DNA of 64,000 nucleotides from NCBI RefSeq assembly GCF_003258595.1, contig NZ_QHHQ01000001.1, positions 496,001 to 560,000 on the forward strand. Reading direction: 5' to 3'. Within the stretch, counting starts at the first letter, position 1, and the number at the start of each line of letters is the position of its first letter. The notes beneath the pieces are model-generated. The model saw only the letters and a program-made list of their open reading frames with translations, ran no database searches and was not told the DNA's origin. The position numbers and the translations under genes were made by a program. This DNA comes from Acuticoccus sediminis. GTDB taxonomy: Bacteria > Pseudomonadota > Alphaproteobacteria > Rhizobiales > Amorphaceae. Positions 18,099-27,225 of this stretch are shown here, piece after piece.

Positions 18099-19028
18099 CT
18101 AGAGCTTGGACTCGACCGCGTCCCAGTACATCGCCGCGACATTCGGGCCGCCGAGGCGCTCGACCGCGCGGATGCCGGTGGGCGAGGTCACGTTGATCTC
18201 GGTCAGCATCCCGTCGATCACGTCGAGGCCGGTGAACAGCAGCCCCATCTCGCGCAGGCGCGGCCCGACCCGCTCGCAGATCTCGCGCTCGCGGGGCGAC
18301 AGGTCCGTCGCCGCCGCCGCGCCGCCGCGGACCATGTTGGAGCGGATCTCGCCCTTCTGCGGCACCCGGTTCACCGCCCCAGCGAACTCGCCATCGATGA
18401 GGATGATGCGCTTGTCGCCCTCGGTCACCCGGGGCAGGAAGCGCTGGATGACGTAGGGCTCGCGGTACGTCGCCTCGAACATGTCGAGGAGCGAGCCGCG
18501 GTTGGGATCGCTCGGCCCCAGCTTGAACACCGCCCCGCCGCCGTGACCGTAGAGCGGCTTCACCACGATCTCGCCGAACTCCTTGTGGAACGCCGCGATC
18601 TCGTCGCGCGAGCGCGTGATCAGCGTGTCCGGCATGAGGTCGGTGAACTCCAGAACGAACACTTTCTCGGGCGCGTTGCGCACGCCGGCCGGGTCGTTCA
18701 CCACCAGTGCGTTGGCGCGCTCCAGGAGGTGGGTGGAGGTGATGTAGGCGAGGTCGAACGGCGGATCCTGGCGCAGCAGGACGACGTCCATCTCGTCGAT
18801 CGGTGTCGGGACGCGTTCGCCCAGGGTGTAGTGGTTCCCCTTCTCGTCACGAACCTCGAGAGGCTCGATCGCGGCCGAGATGACGCCGTTTCGGTACGTC
18901 AGCCGGTCCGGGGTGGTGTGAAAGAGGGTGTGTCCTCGACGTGTCGCCTCCAACAAGAGTGCGAAGGTGGAATCGCCGGCGATGTTGATGCCTGCGATGG
19001 GGTCCATCTGGACCGCGACCTTGACCAT
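18099..19028 (-). CDS. gshB: Glutathione synthase
   Basis: ATP-grasp enzyme joining gamma-glutamylcysteine and glycine, the second step of glutathione synthesis. Full length at 309 residues, starting [20 protein letters not shown]. The glycine-rich loop [13 protein letters not shown], the [15 protein letters not shown] block and the C-terminal [10 protein letters not shown] motif are all present. GGGAGG seven bases before the ATG at 19028 sets the start. It lies 56 bases after rsmI on the same strand; the yraN gene that often sits between these two is absent. Confidence 0.96.
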   Translation of the reverse strand: MVKVAVQMDPIAGINIAGDSTFALLLEATRRGHTLFHTTPDRLTYRNGVISAAIEPLEVRDEKGNHYTLGERVPTPIDEMDVVLLRQDPPFDLAYITSTHLLERANALVVNDPAGVRNAPEKVFVLEFTDLMPDTLITRSRDEIAAFHKEFGEIVVKPLYGHGGGAVFKLGPSDPNRGSLLDMFEATYREPYVIQRFLPRVTEGDKRIILIDGEFAGAVNRVPQKGEIRSNMVRGGAAAATDLSPREREICERVGPRLREMGLLFTGLDVIDGMLTEINVTSPTGIRAVERLGGPNVAAMYWDAVESKL

Positions 19029-19084
19029 GGTGCGCCTCCCGCTCGTCCGTTCACATGCGTTGCAAATGAGCGAAAGGCAATGGC

Positions 19085-19960
<876 letters not shown>

Positions 19961-20009
19961 GGTGTATCCCTGCTTGAATGGTCGACGATGAATGGTAGAG
20001 GTTAGCGCC

Positions 20010-21188
20010 GTGTTCAAGACGACGATAAAACCTGCCGCGCGAGCCGGCCTCCTCGCGGCATTGACCGTCCTCGGCGGCTGCTTCGGCTTCGGCGGTGGCG
20101 ACGCACCGACTCCCGATGCTCTCGTCACGCAACGGGATCTTTCCACTCAGCCGGACAACGTCAAGATCATCGGCGAGGGGTCCGTCACCGTCACCATGCT
20201 GCTGCCGCTCAGCGCCGGCGGCAGCGCCTCGGGCCTCGCCCAGTCGTTCGAGAACGCCGCGGACCTCGCCCTGAAGGACGTGGCGACCGACAATATCCGC
20301 GTCGAGATCCGCGACACCGGGGGCGAGACGGACGTCGCCAAGGCCGCCGCCGAGCAGGCCATCGGCAACGGCTCGCGGCTGATCCTCGGCCCGGTGTTCG
20401 CCGAAGCGGTGCGCGGCGCAGCCGAACCGGCACGCTCCGCCGGCGTCCCGGTCATCGCCTTCTCCACCGATTCGAGCGTCGCCGGCCGCGGCGTCTACCT
20501 GCTCTCGTTCCTGCCGCGACAGGACGCGACGCGCATCGTCGCCTACGCCGCGAGCCAGGGCATGAACAGCTTCGCCGCGCTGGTGCCCAACAACAACTAC
20601 GGCCTCGTGATGGAAGCCGCCTTCCGCGAGGCCGTATCCTCAGCGGGCGGGCGCGCCATCGCGATCGAGCGCTACAATCAGGGCGAGATCGAAGCCTCCG
20701 CGCAGTCGCTGACGAGCCGCGGCGCGTTCCAGGCCCTCTTCGTCCCGAACGGCGGCGACGATCCGTCCAACGCGGCGAAGATCTTCGCCAACGCCGGCCT
20801 CTCGCCCAAGCTGCTGGGCAGCGGGCAGTGGGCCAACAAGGCGATCATTTCCTCCCCCGCGCTGGTCGGCGCATGGTACCCCGGCCCCGCGCCCGGGGGG
20901 TTCGCCAACTTCTCGAAAAAGTACGCCGCCGCCTACGGATCCAACCCGCCGCGGACCGCCTCGCTCGTCTATGACGCGACGCTGCTCGCCAACGGCCTTG
21001 TCGGCGCGCGGGGAGACGGCGCCTTCCGCGCCAACTCGCTGCAGACGAGCGACGGCTTCCTCGGCGTCGACGGCGTCTTCCGCCTGACCCGCGACGGACT
21101 GTCGGAGCGCGGCCTCGCGGTGTACGAGGTCATTGCGGGCGGCGAATCGAAGGTCATCTCCGAGGCGCCGACGAAGTTCGGCCGCTGA
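20010..21188 (+). CDS. Penicillin-binding protein activator, LppC/LpoA-like lipoprotein
   Basis: An outer-membrane-type lipoprotein with a periplasmic-binding-protein fold. The signal peptide ends in the lipobox LGGC. The rest is a type I substrate-binding-like domain ([19 protein letters not shown] at its start, [14 protein letters not shown] in the middle). Gammaproteobacterial LpoA activates PBP1a; the alphaproteobacterial LppC branch is assigned the same role by similarity and by its conserved place opposite rsmI. The GTG at 20010 has GAGG eight bases upstream and gives 392 residues; an ATG at 19992 would add six. Confidence 0.85.
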   Translation: MFKTTIKPAARAGLLAALTVLGGCFGFGGGDAPTPDALVTQRDLSTQPDNVKIIGEGSVTVTMLLPLSAGGSASGLAQSFENAADLALKDVATDNIRVEIRDTGGETDVAKAAAEQAIGNGSRLILGPVFAEAVRGAAEPARSAGVPVIAFSTDSSVAGRGVYLLSFLPRQDATRIVAYAASQGMNSFAALVPNNNYGLVMEAAFREAVSSAGGRAIAIERYNQGEIEASAQSLTSRGAFQALFVPNGGDDPSNAAKIFANAGLSPKLLGSGQWANKAIISSPALVGAWYPGPAPGGFANFSKKYAAAYGSNPPRTASLVYDATLLANGLVGARGDGAFRANSLQTSDGFLGVDGVFRLTRDGLSERGLAVYEVIAGGESKVISEAPTKFGR

Positions 21189-21242
21189 CATGACGACCCG
21201 ACCGGACGACCGCATCCGCCCGGGTTCAATCCGGATTCGCTG

Positions 21243-22433
21243 ATGGCGCGCATTCTCATCGTGATCTCCGGCGGCATCGCGGCCTACAAGGTCCTCGACC
21301 TGATCCGCCGCCTGCGCGAGCGTGGCCACGAGACGCCGGTCGTCATGACCGAGGCAGCGACGCGCTTCGTCACGCCGCTCTCCGTCGGCGCGCTCTCCAA
21401 CGCCCCGGTCCTGACCGACCTCTTCGACCTCGACTGCGAGCGGGAGATCGGCCACATCCGCCTCGCGCGCTCCGCCGACCTCGTCCTCGTCGCCCCCGCG
21501 ACGGCGGATATCCTCGCCCGCATGGCGGCCGGCCGCGCCGACGATCTGGCCGCGGCGACGCTGCTGGCGACCGGCGCACCGGTCCTCGTCGCCCCCGCGA
21601 TGAACCCCTTCATGTGGTCCCACCCGGCGACGCGGCGGAACGTCGCCCGGCTCGAGGCGGACGGGGTGCGCTTCGTCGGCCCCGAGGCGGGCGAGATGGC
21701 CGAGCGTAACGAGGCCGGCGTCGGCCGCCTCGCCGCGCCCGAGGCGCTGCTCGCGGCGGTCGATGCGATCCTGTCGCCCGCACCGCGCCCCCTCGCCGGC
21801 CGGCACGTGATCGTGACCTCCGGGCCGACTCACGAACCCATCGACCCGGTGCGCTACATCGCCAACCGCTCGTCCGGCCGTCAGGGCCACGCCATCGCCG
21901 GCGCGCTCGCCGCCGCCGGCGCACGGGTGACGCTGGTCTCCGGCCCGGTGACGATCCCGACGCCGCCGGGCGTCGACCTCCGCGCCGTCGAATCCGCCCG
22001 CGACATGCTGGAGGCGGTGACCGCCGCCCTCCCCGCCGACGCGGCGGTGATGGCCGCCGCCGTCGCCGACTTCCGGGTCGACGCGGCGACGCAGAAGATC
22101 AAGAAGACCGGCGCCCCGCCGGTGCTGAACCTGACCGAGAACCCGGACATCCTCGCCACCGTCGCCAAGGGCGCGGAGCGGCCCCGCCTCGTCGTCGGCT
22201 TCGCGGCGGAGACCCAGAACGTCATCGAGTACGCGCGCGACAAGCTGAAGCGGAAGGGTTGCGACTGGATCGTCGCCAACGACGTCTCCAGGGACGTCTT
22301 CGGCAGCGGCGACAACACCGTGCATCTCGTGACGCCGGACAGCGTCGAGGACTGGCCGCGCCTCTCCAAGGCCGAGGTCGGCGAGCGTCTGGTCGCGCGG
22401 ATCGCCGCTGCGCTCGGACCCGCCCCGCGCTGA
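21243..22433 (+). CDS. coaBC: Bifunctional phosphopantothenoylcysteine decarboxylase / phosphopantothenate--cysteine ligase
   Basis: Two steps of coenzyme A synthesis in one 396-residue protein. The N-terminal CoaC flavoprotein domain (about 1-185) has the PAMN motif in LVAPAMNPFMW; the C-terminal CoaB domain (about 186-396) has VTSGPTHEPIDPVRYI, the KIKKTG lysine motif and LNLTENPDIL. It is followed after 42 bases by dut, a conserved neighbour. Confidence 0.96.
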   Translation: MARILIVISGGIAAYKVLDLIRRLRERGHETPVVMTEAATRFVTPLSVGALSNAPVLTDLFDLDCEREIGHIRLARSADLVLVAPATADILARMAAGRADDLAAATLLATGAPVLVAPAMNPFMWSHPATRRNVARLEADGVRFVGPEAGEMAERNEAGVGRLAAPEALLAAVDAILSPAPRPLAGRHVIVTSGPTHEPIDPVRYIANRSSGRQGHAIAGALAAAGARVTLVSGPVTIPTPPGVDLRAVESARDMLEAVTAALPADAAVMAAAVADFRVDAATQKIKKTGAPPVLNLTENPDILATVAKGAERPRLVVGFAAETQNVIEYARDKLKRKGCDWIVANDVSRDVFGSGDNTVHLVTPDSVEDWPRLSKAEVGERLVARIAAALGPAPR

Positions 22434-22475
22434 TCGCGGCTGCCGCCACGCCACCCAGGGTGCTAGACAATCGCC

Positions 22476-22922
22476 ATGATCGACGTCCCGTACATTCTCC
22501 TCCCCCACGGTGAGGGCCTCGGCCTCGGCTACGCCAGCGCGGCGGCCGCCGGGCTCGACCTTCCCGCCGCCGTCCCGGCGGACGAGCCGCTGACGCTCGC
22601 GCCCTGGAGCCGGGCGATGGTGCCGACCGGCATAGCCATCGCCCTGCCGCCGGGGACGGAGGCGCAGGTCCGCCCCCGCTCGGGGCTCGCCGCGCGCCAC
22701 GGCGTGACCGTCCTCAACTCCCCCGGCACGGTGGACGCGGACTACCGGGGCGAACTGAAGGTCATCCTCGTCAACCTCTCCGACGAGCCGTTCGTGATCC
22801 GGCGCGGCGAGCGGATCGCCCAGCTCGTCGTCGCCCCCGTGGCGACGGTGACGCCCGTCCCCGTCGCCAGCCTCGACGCGACGGAGCGGGGCGAGGGCGG
22901 CTTCGGATCCACTGGCCGATGA
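22476..22922 (+). CDS. dut: dUTP diphosphatase
   Basis: Trimeric dUTPase, 148 residues, that hydrolyses dUTP to dUMP and keeps uracil out of DNA. The five family motifs are visible, including motif 2 (RPRSGLA), motif 3 ([17 protein letters not shown]) and the glycine-rich motif 5 ([10 protein letters not shown]) at the C terminus. The stop overlaps the ThiF-family gene as ATGA. Confidence 0.96.
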   Translation: MIDVPYILLPHGEGLGLGYASAAAAGLDLPAAVPADEPLTLAPWSRAMVPTGIAIALPPGTEAQVRPRSGLAARHGVTVLNSPGTVDADYRGELKVILVNLSDEPFVIRRGERIAQLVVAPVATVTPVPVASLDATERGEGGFGSTGR

Positions 22923-23692
22923 CCTTCTCCCCCGCCGAGATCGAGCGGTACGCGCGTCACCTCGTGCTCGCGGACGTCGGCGGGCCGGGCCAGCAGAAGC
23001 TGAAAGACGCGCGGGTGGCGGTGATCGGCGCCGGCGGCCTCGGCTCGCCGATGATCGCCTACCTCGCCGCGGCGGGGGTCGGGACGATCCGCGTGATCGA
23101 CGACGACGCGGTCTCGCTGTCGAACCTGCAGCGGCAGATCCTGCACGGCACGCCCGACATCGGCCGGCCGAAGGTGGAGAGCGCCGCCGACGCCGTCGCG
23201 CGCCTCAACCCGGAGGTGACGCTCGAGACCCACGCGGTCCGCTTCACCGAGGAGACGGCGGCGCTGCTCGACGGGTGCGACGTGATCGCCGACGGGTCCG
23301 ACAACGCGGCGACGCGCTACGCCGTGTCCGACGCCGCGTGCCGGGCGGGGATCGCGCTGGTGACGGCCGCCGTCAACGGCTACGACGGTTCGGTCACCAC
23401 GCTGACGCCGCACGAGATCCGGCCCGACGGCACGCCGTGGCCGACCTACCGCTGCCTCTTCCCCGACCCGCCGCCGGACGCGCTGATCGACACGTGCTCG
23501 GCCACGGGGATCCTCGGTGTGGTGACGGGCGTGGTCGGCACGATCCAGGCGACCGAGGTGCTGAAACTCATCCTCGGCGTGGGCGAGCCGCTGCGGGGCC
23601 GGCTGCTCCTCTTCGACGCGCGGGACATGCGCTTCGACACGATCTCGTACGACTGGGACCCCGCGAACCCGCTGACCGGCCGCAACCGCTAG
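22919..23692 (+). CDS. HesA/MoeB/ThiF family adenylyltransferase
   Basis: A 257-residue E1-like enzyme that would adenylate the C-terminal glycine of a ubiquitin-like sulfur carrier such as MoaD or ThiS. The ATP-binding motif is [10 protein letters not shown]; the later SDNAATRY and YRCLFPDPP segments match. The zinc site of MoeB is incomplete: the first Cys of the first CxxC pair is Thr (TYRC) and the last pair is missing because the protein ends at [11 protein letters not shown]. This form occurs in other alphaproteobacteria. Whether it serves molybdopterin or thiamine synthesis is undecided. Confidence 0.88.
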   Translation: MTFSPAEIERYARHLVLADVGGPGQQKLKDARVAVIGAGGLGSPMIAYLAAAGVGTIRVIDDDAVSLSNLQRQILHGTPDIGRPKVESAADAVARLNPEVTLETHAVRFTEETAALLDGCDVIADGSDNAATRYAVSDAACRAGIALVTAAVNGYDGSVTTLTPHEIRPDGTPWPTYRCLFPDPPPDALIDTCSATGILGVVTGVVGTIQATEVLKLILGVGEPLRGRLLLFDARDMRFDTISYDWDPANPLTGRNR

Positions 23693-24005
23693 ACGCCGCC
23701 CCGCTCGACCCCGCCCAAGCCCGCGTTCTCAGGGTCGGGGCCGGGTCAATGGGCCGCCCGGAGCCACGCGCAGCGCAGCGAGCATGGCGAGGACGGGCGA
23801 AGCGAACCCATTGACGCGGTGCCGACCCGGCCCAGGCTGGTCGAGGGGATCGGGAGGACCGGAGCGGAGCCGCAGGCGAGCACCGGATCGTCCCGAACCC
23901 CTGCCCGTCGGCGAGACGGAGGGAGCGCGAGGGGGGAACCCCCCTCGCCCCTTCGAAAGGATGCCGGCGCGGAGCGCCGCCCGCAGCCGGGCCTCGACGG
24001 CGCCG
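23693..24005. repeat. GC-rich intergenic region with nested inverted repeats
   Basis: No gene is supported in these 313 bases. Two dyads overlap at the left: GGGCCGGGTC (23738-23747) with GACCCGGCCC (23824-23833), and GTCAATGGG (23745-23753) with CCCATTGAC (23807-23815). They share bases, so they could form alternative hairpins. The inner sequence is rich in GCGAAGCG and GCAGCGAGC-type words, resembling REP/BIME-like intergenic elements of GC-rich bacteria. The rest, up to the DUF2950 stop, is G/A-rich without clear structure. Confidence 0.5.
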
Positions 24006-24911
24006 CTACTCGAGCGGCAGCCAGTCCCCGGTCGGGTCGTAGGCGTCGATGGCCGACGCCTTGTCGAGCGTCTCGTCGCCGAGGTCGGCCTCGTAGACGA
24101 CCCCGTTCTCGCCGACCAGGAAGGACATGATGCCGGTCTCGCCGTAGGCGGACGGGAATGCGACCAGCGCGTGGCCGCCGACCATGTTCCCGCCGAGGAC
24201 GTAGTCGTACGCGCCGCCGGGCGCCCCGGGTCCCTGCTTGTCGAGGATGCGGAAGTAGTACCCGAGATAGGGCTCCGGCTCGTTGGTCTCGCCGTCGACG
24301 GTGTAGCCCTCGGCCGAGGCCCGGGCGACGAAGTCGCCGATCGGGCTCTCCGGCAGGCCGGGCTCGGGCGGCCAGTAGAGGCCGTTGCGCTCGCCCGGGT
24401 CGCTGAGGATGGCGCTGGCGAACTCCATGACGCCGTCGCCGTCGTAGTCGATCTGCCGGTACGCGGCCTGGACGCGGACGTAGGCACGGACGAGGTCGAT
24501 GACGTCGAGCTCGTTCTCGCCGATGCGCCGGGCCTCGATCTCCTCGCGGCCCGCTTCGGCGTCGAGGCGCCAGGAGCCGTCCTCGCCCTTCACGATCGGA
24601 ATCGGCGCCGGCCACTGGTCGTCGCCGATGTAGAGGACGGCGGTGTCACCATCCACGACGATGCGGTGCATCGTGTTGTAGTTGGCGAGGAAGTCGCTCC
24701 AGTCCTGACGATCCCGCTCGGCGTCGTCGGAGAAGAGGACGTCGGAGTTCTCCGGGCCGAAGGCCTTGAGGAGCGCGTCGCGGTCCTTGGCGTTGAGCGC
24801 GTCGATCACCGCTGCGACGGCGGCGTCCGGAGAGTCGTAGGTGGCCGGCTCCGCGAGGGCCGCTCCGAGCGGCAGGATGCTGGCCGCGATGGTCACAAGT
24901 ACGCGGTTCAT
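24006..24911 (-). CDS. DUF2950 domain exported protein
   Basis: A 301-residue exported protein with a signal peptide ending near residue 20 (PLGAALA). The body matches DUF2950: paired YDSPDAAVAAVIDAL near the N terminus, DPGERNGLYWPPEP in the middle and a GYYFRILDKQGP-type core. It follows the DUF3300 gene by 17 bases; DUF3300-DUF2950 pairs recur together in proteobacteria. Their function is unknown; an envelope or surface role is likely. Confidence 0.85.
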   Translation of the reverse strand: MNRVLVTIAASILPLGAALAEPATYDSPDAAVAAVIDALNAKDRDALLKAFGPENSDVLFSDDAERDRQDWSDFLANYNTMHRIVVDGDTAVLYIGDDQWPAPIPIVKGEDGSWRLDAEAGREEIEARRIGENELDVIDLVRAYVRVQAAYRQIDYDGDGVMEFASAILSDPGERNGLYWPPEPGLPESPIGDFVARASAEGYTVDGETNEPEPYLGYYFRILDKQGPGAPGGAYDYVLGGNMVGGHALVAFPSAYGETGIMSFLVGENGVVYEADLGDETLDKASAIDAYDPTGDWLPLE

Positions 24912-24928
24912 TGTCGTGCCCCTTCTTT

Positions 24929-26740
24929 CTACCGCCGTCGTCCGCCGCCGCGGTGTCCACCGCCGCCCCGGCTCGCCTTGCCCCGGTGGCCGGCCGCTTT
25001 CGCCCGGTGGCCGCCGGAGGACTTGTGCATGGCCGTGCGCTTGGGCCCGGCCCGCGAGGGTGACGCGCGCTTCGGCGCGGACCGTGCCCCACCCTTGGGC
25101 CGCGAGACCTGGCGGGTCTGCGGCCGGCGCGGCGCGCTCGAGGCCCGCTTGGCGCTGCTCGCCTTGCCGCGGGCGGCCGCCTTGTGTGTCTTCGTGCCGG
25201 ACGTGCGCGCCGGTTTCGACAGGGCCTTGTTCGAGGGGCCCGCCTTGCGCGGCGCGCTCGCGCCCGGCCGGCCCGGCCCCTTGCTCACCTTGCCGCCGCC
25301 GCCGGAGCCTGCCTTGAGGCGCTGCTCGACGTTGGCGCGGTCCGGCCGCCCGCCGCCGCCCGGCCGGTTGCCGCCGGCCTGCGGGCGCTGGCCGCCGGGG
25401 CGCTGGCCGCCGGGGCGGTTGCCCGCGTCGCCGCGCTTGCGGTTCTCGATGTCGCGGCGGGCCTGCTGGCGCTTGCGGTCGTCCGGCTTCCAGGCGCCGG
25501 TGCCGTCGCCCGGCCGGTTGGCGCCGGGACGGTTGCCGCCGGGACGGTTGCCCGGGCGGTTGCCGCCGGGACGATCCCCGCCGGGCCGGTCGAACCCGGG
25601 CCGGTTGGGCCGGTCCCCGGGACGGCCCGGGCGGTCGCCCGGACGCAGGGGCCGGTCGATATTGACGTCGCCGCCGATGTTGATGTCGCCGCCGGGCCGT
25701 CCCGGACGGCCCGGACGCCCGTCCCAGCCCGGTCGCGGCGGAGGCCGGTAGCCCGGACGCGGGTAGACGTAGTGGTCGTCCCAGTGGACCCGCGGCGGGC
25801 CGTACCAGTAGTCCCGGTTGTAGTTGTTGTTGAAGAGCGAGTTGATCGCGAGGCCGGTGCCGAACGCGATGGCGCCGGTCGCCAGCACGGCGCCGGTGTC
25901 CCAGTTGTTGCTCGTCGTGTCCACGTAGACCGGCTGCTGCACCACGGGCGTGGTGTAGGTCGTCACCGGATTGTAGCTCGGGACGTAGACCTTGTCCGGC
26001 TGCGACGGCTCGATGACGATGGTGTTGTTGACGGTCTCGACCGTCTGGGCCTCGTTGCTCTGCAGGTTGCCCACCGCCTGGGCGCGGGCGCGCTGGCGCT
26101 GGACGGCGTCGAGGACGTCGTCGCTCTGCGCGAGCATCGCGTCGCCGAGGTCCTCGGTCCAGTCGAGGTCCTTGGCCATCATCTCGATCACGGTCGGGAA
26201 GCCGGTGGCGAGGATGGCGATGCTCTCGTCCCAGCCCTGCGCGTTGGCCTGCGTCTCGCGCTGATCGGCGGGGAGGTCCTTGTTGGCATCGACCCAGCGG
26301 CCCGCCTTGACGATGTCCAAGGGGTAGGTCGCCGCGACGAGAACCTGCGCGATCAGGTTGTCGGGATAGAGCGCGATCGGCGCGACGAGGGTGTCGAGAT
26401 CGCTTTCGGAGAGCTCCGAGCCCTGGTCGCCGACGGGGTCGCCCGTCGCCTCGACCAGATCGGTTCCCGGCGGAGCCTCGACCGGCAGGTCGACCTCCTG
26501 AAGGTAGTTGCCGCTGACGAACCCGTCGGTTCCGTTGGCGTTGACGGCGCACCAGCTCCCCGCAGCGTCGCAATCGCCGATATCGACGGAGGTTCCGCCG
26601 GGAAGTACTCCCAGCGACTCGTAATTTGTACCAGGACCCGCCCTGAAATTCACATTTGACGTCGTAACGCCAGGCACGGCATGGGCGGCCATGGCGATTA
26701 AGGACGCAGAGAGAGCCGTCATAAATCGAAGAGATCGCAT
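24929..26740 (-). CDS. SH3-DUF3300 exported protein with long basic Gly/Pro/Arg-rich tail
   Basis: A 603-residue exported protein. After a signal peptide (about 1-22) come a bacterial SH3 domain (about 25-85, NVNFRAGPGTNYESLGVLPGG), a DUF3300 domain (about 115-260, starting LVAPIALYPDNLIAQVLVAA) and a short hydrophobic stretch. About 300 residues of low complexity follow: collagen-like NRPGG/RPGDRPG repeats, then a Lys/Arg/Ser/Ala-rich end finishing HRGGGRRR. The tail is strongly basic and probably disordered, suited to binding polyanions such as nucleic acid or polysaccharide; that is inference. It forms an operon with the DUF2950 gene. Confidence 0.82.
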   Translation of the reverse strand: MRSLRFMTALSASLIAMAAHAVPGVTTSNVNFRAGPGTNYESLGVLPGGTSVDIGDCDAAGSWCAVNANGTDGFVSGNYLQEVDLPVEAPPGTDLVEATGDPVGDQGSELSESDLDTLVAPIALYPDNLIAQVLVAATYPLDIVKAGRWVDANKDLPADQRETQANAQGWDESIAILATGFPTVIEMMAKDLDWTEDLGDAMLAQSDDVLDAVQRQRARAQAVGNLQSNEAQTVETVNNTIVIEPSQPDKVYVPSYNPVTTYTTPVVQQPVYVDTTSNNWDTGAVLATGAIAFGTGLAINSLFNNNYNRDYWYGPPRVHWDDHYVYPRPGYRPPPRPGWDGRPGRPGRPGGDINIGGDVNIDRPLRPGDRPGRPGDRPNRPGFDRPGGDRPGGNRPGNRPGGNRPGANRPGDGTGAWKPDDRKRQQARRDIENRKRGDAGNRPGGQRPGGQRPQAGGNRPGGGGRPDRANVEQRLKAGSGGGGKVSKGPGRPGASAPRKAGPSNKALSKPARTSGTKTHKAAARGKASSAKRASSAPRRPQTRQVSRPKGGARSAPKRASPSRAGPKRTAMHKSSGGHRAKAAGHRGKASRGGGGHRGGGRRR

Positions 26741-26769
26741 CTCGCTGCCCTCCCACGAGATCGTTTATT

Positions 26770-26783
26770 GCGTTTATAAACGC
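26770..26783. promoter_or_regulatory. Perfect 14-base palindrome upstream of the DUF3300 gene
   Basis: GCGTTTATAAACGC is a perfect palindrome centred 36 bases before the minus-strand start at 26740, in an AT-rich stretch. A half copy, CGTTTAT, precedes it at 26762. It may be an operator or overlap a -10 element (TTATAA). Confidence 0.45.
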
Positions 26784-26808
26784 CGACTTACTGAGAAACG
26801 TATGTCCA

Positions 26809-26868
26809 AATAAGAACAGGCGCAAGACAGCCGATATAGGTACAATTATATCAATCCGTTCGCGCCTG
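26809..26868 (-). terminator. Probable terminator of the TonB receptor-DUF2218 operon
   Basis: Read on the minus strand, CAGGCGC and GCGCCTG (26862-26868 and 26817-26823) pair around an inner GATATA/TATATC stem, followed by a T-rich stretch (TTCTTATTT). It lies 25 bases after the DUF2218 stop. The large loop makes it atypical. Confidence 0.45.
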
Positions 26869-26892
26869 ACTTGATCTATCGCATGTCCCGCC

Positions 26893-27225
26893 CTAGCGCT
26901 CGGGCAGGGAGCGGGCCCGGCTCTGCCAGTCCAGCGGGCCGAGCGCCTCGCGGAAGGCGAAGCGGACGAGGTGGCCCTCCACCACCTCCTCCGTCTCCAC
27001 CCGCTGCACCGCGTCGGGGCTGTCGACCTCGATGTCGAGCCGTTCGCTCCGCGCGGTGAGGGTCGCTGTGCCGCATTCGAAGCGGAAGACGGCGATGCCG
27101 TCGCCGGTCTCGACGTCGATCTTGTGCGCGAAATGCCTGGCGAGCTGGGTGACGTAGCGCTGCGCGTGGCTCGTCGGGACGTGTGCCGCCGAACGGCCCG
27201 CGGCGGTGGGGTCGATGATCGCCAT
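26893..27225 (-). CDS. DUF2218 domain protein
   Basis: A 110-residue soluble protein matching DUF2218: HAQRYVTQLARHFAHKI at the N terminus and a beta-rich remainder ending near REALGPLDWQ. Its ATG overlaps the receptor stop by one base (TGATG), so the two are translationally coupled. DUF2218 genes are often found beside iron-uptake genes, and that fits here, but the molecular role is unknown. Confidence 0.85.
   Translation of the reverse strand: MAIIDPTAAGRSAAHVPTSHAQRYVTQLARHFAHKIDVETGDGIAVFRFECGTATLTARSERLDIEVDSPDAVQRVETEEVVEGHLVRFAFREALGPLDWQSRARSLPER

Noticed and set aside
25320-25720. Repetitive CCGG-rich DNA
   Set aside because: It encodes the RPGG/NRPG repeats of the DUF3300 protein; codons keep the reading frame, so it is coding repeat rather than a separate element.
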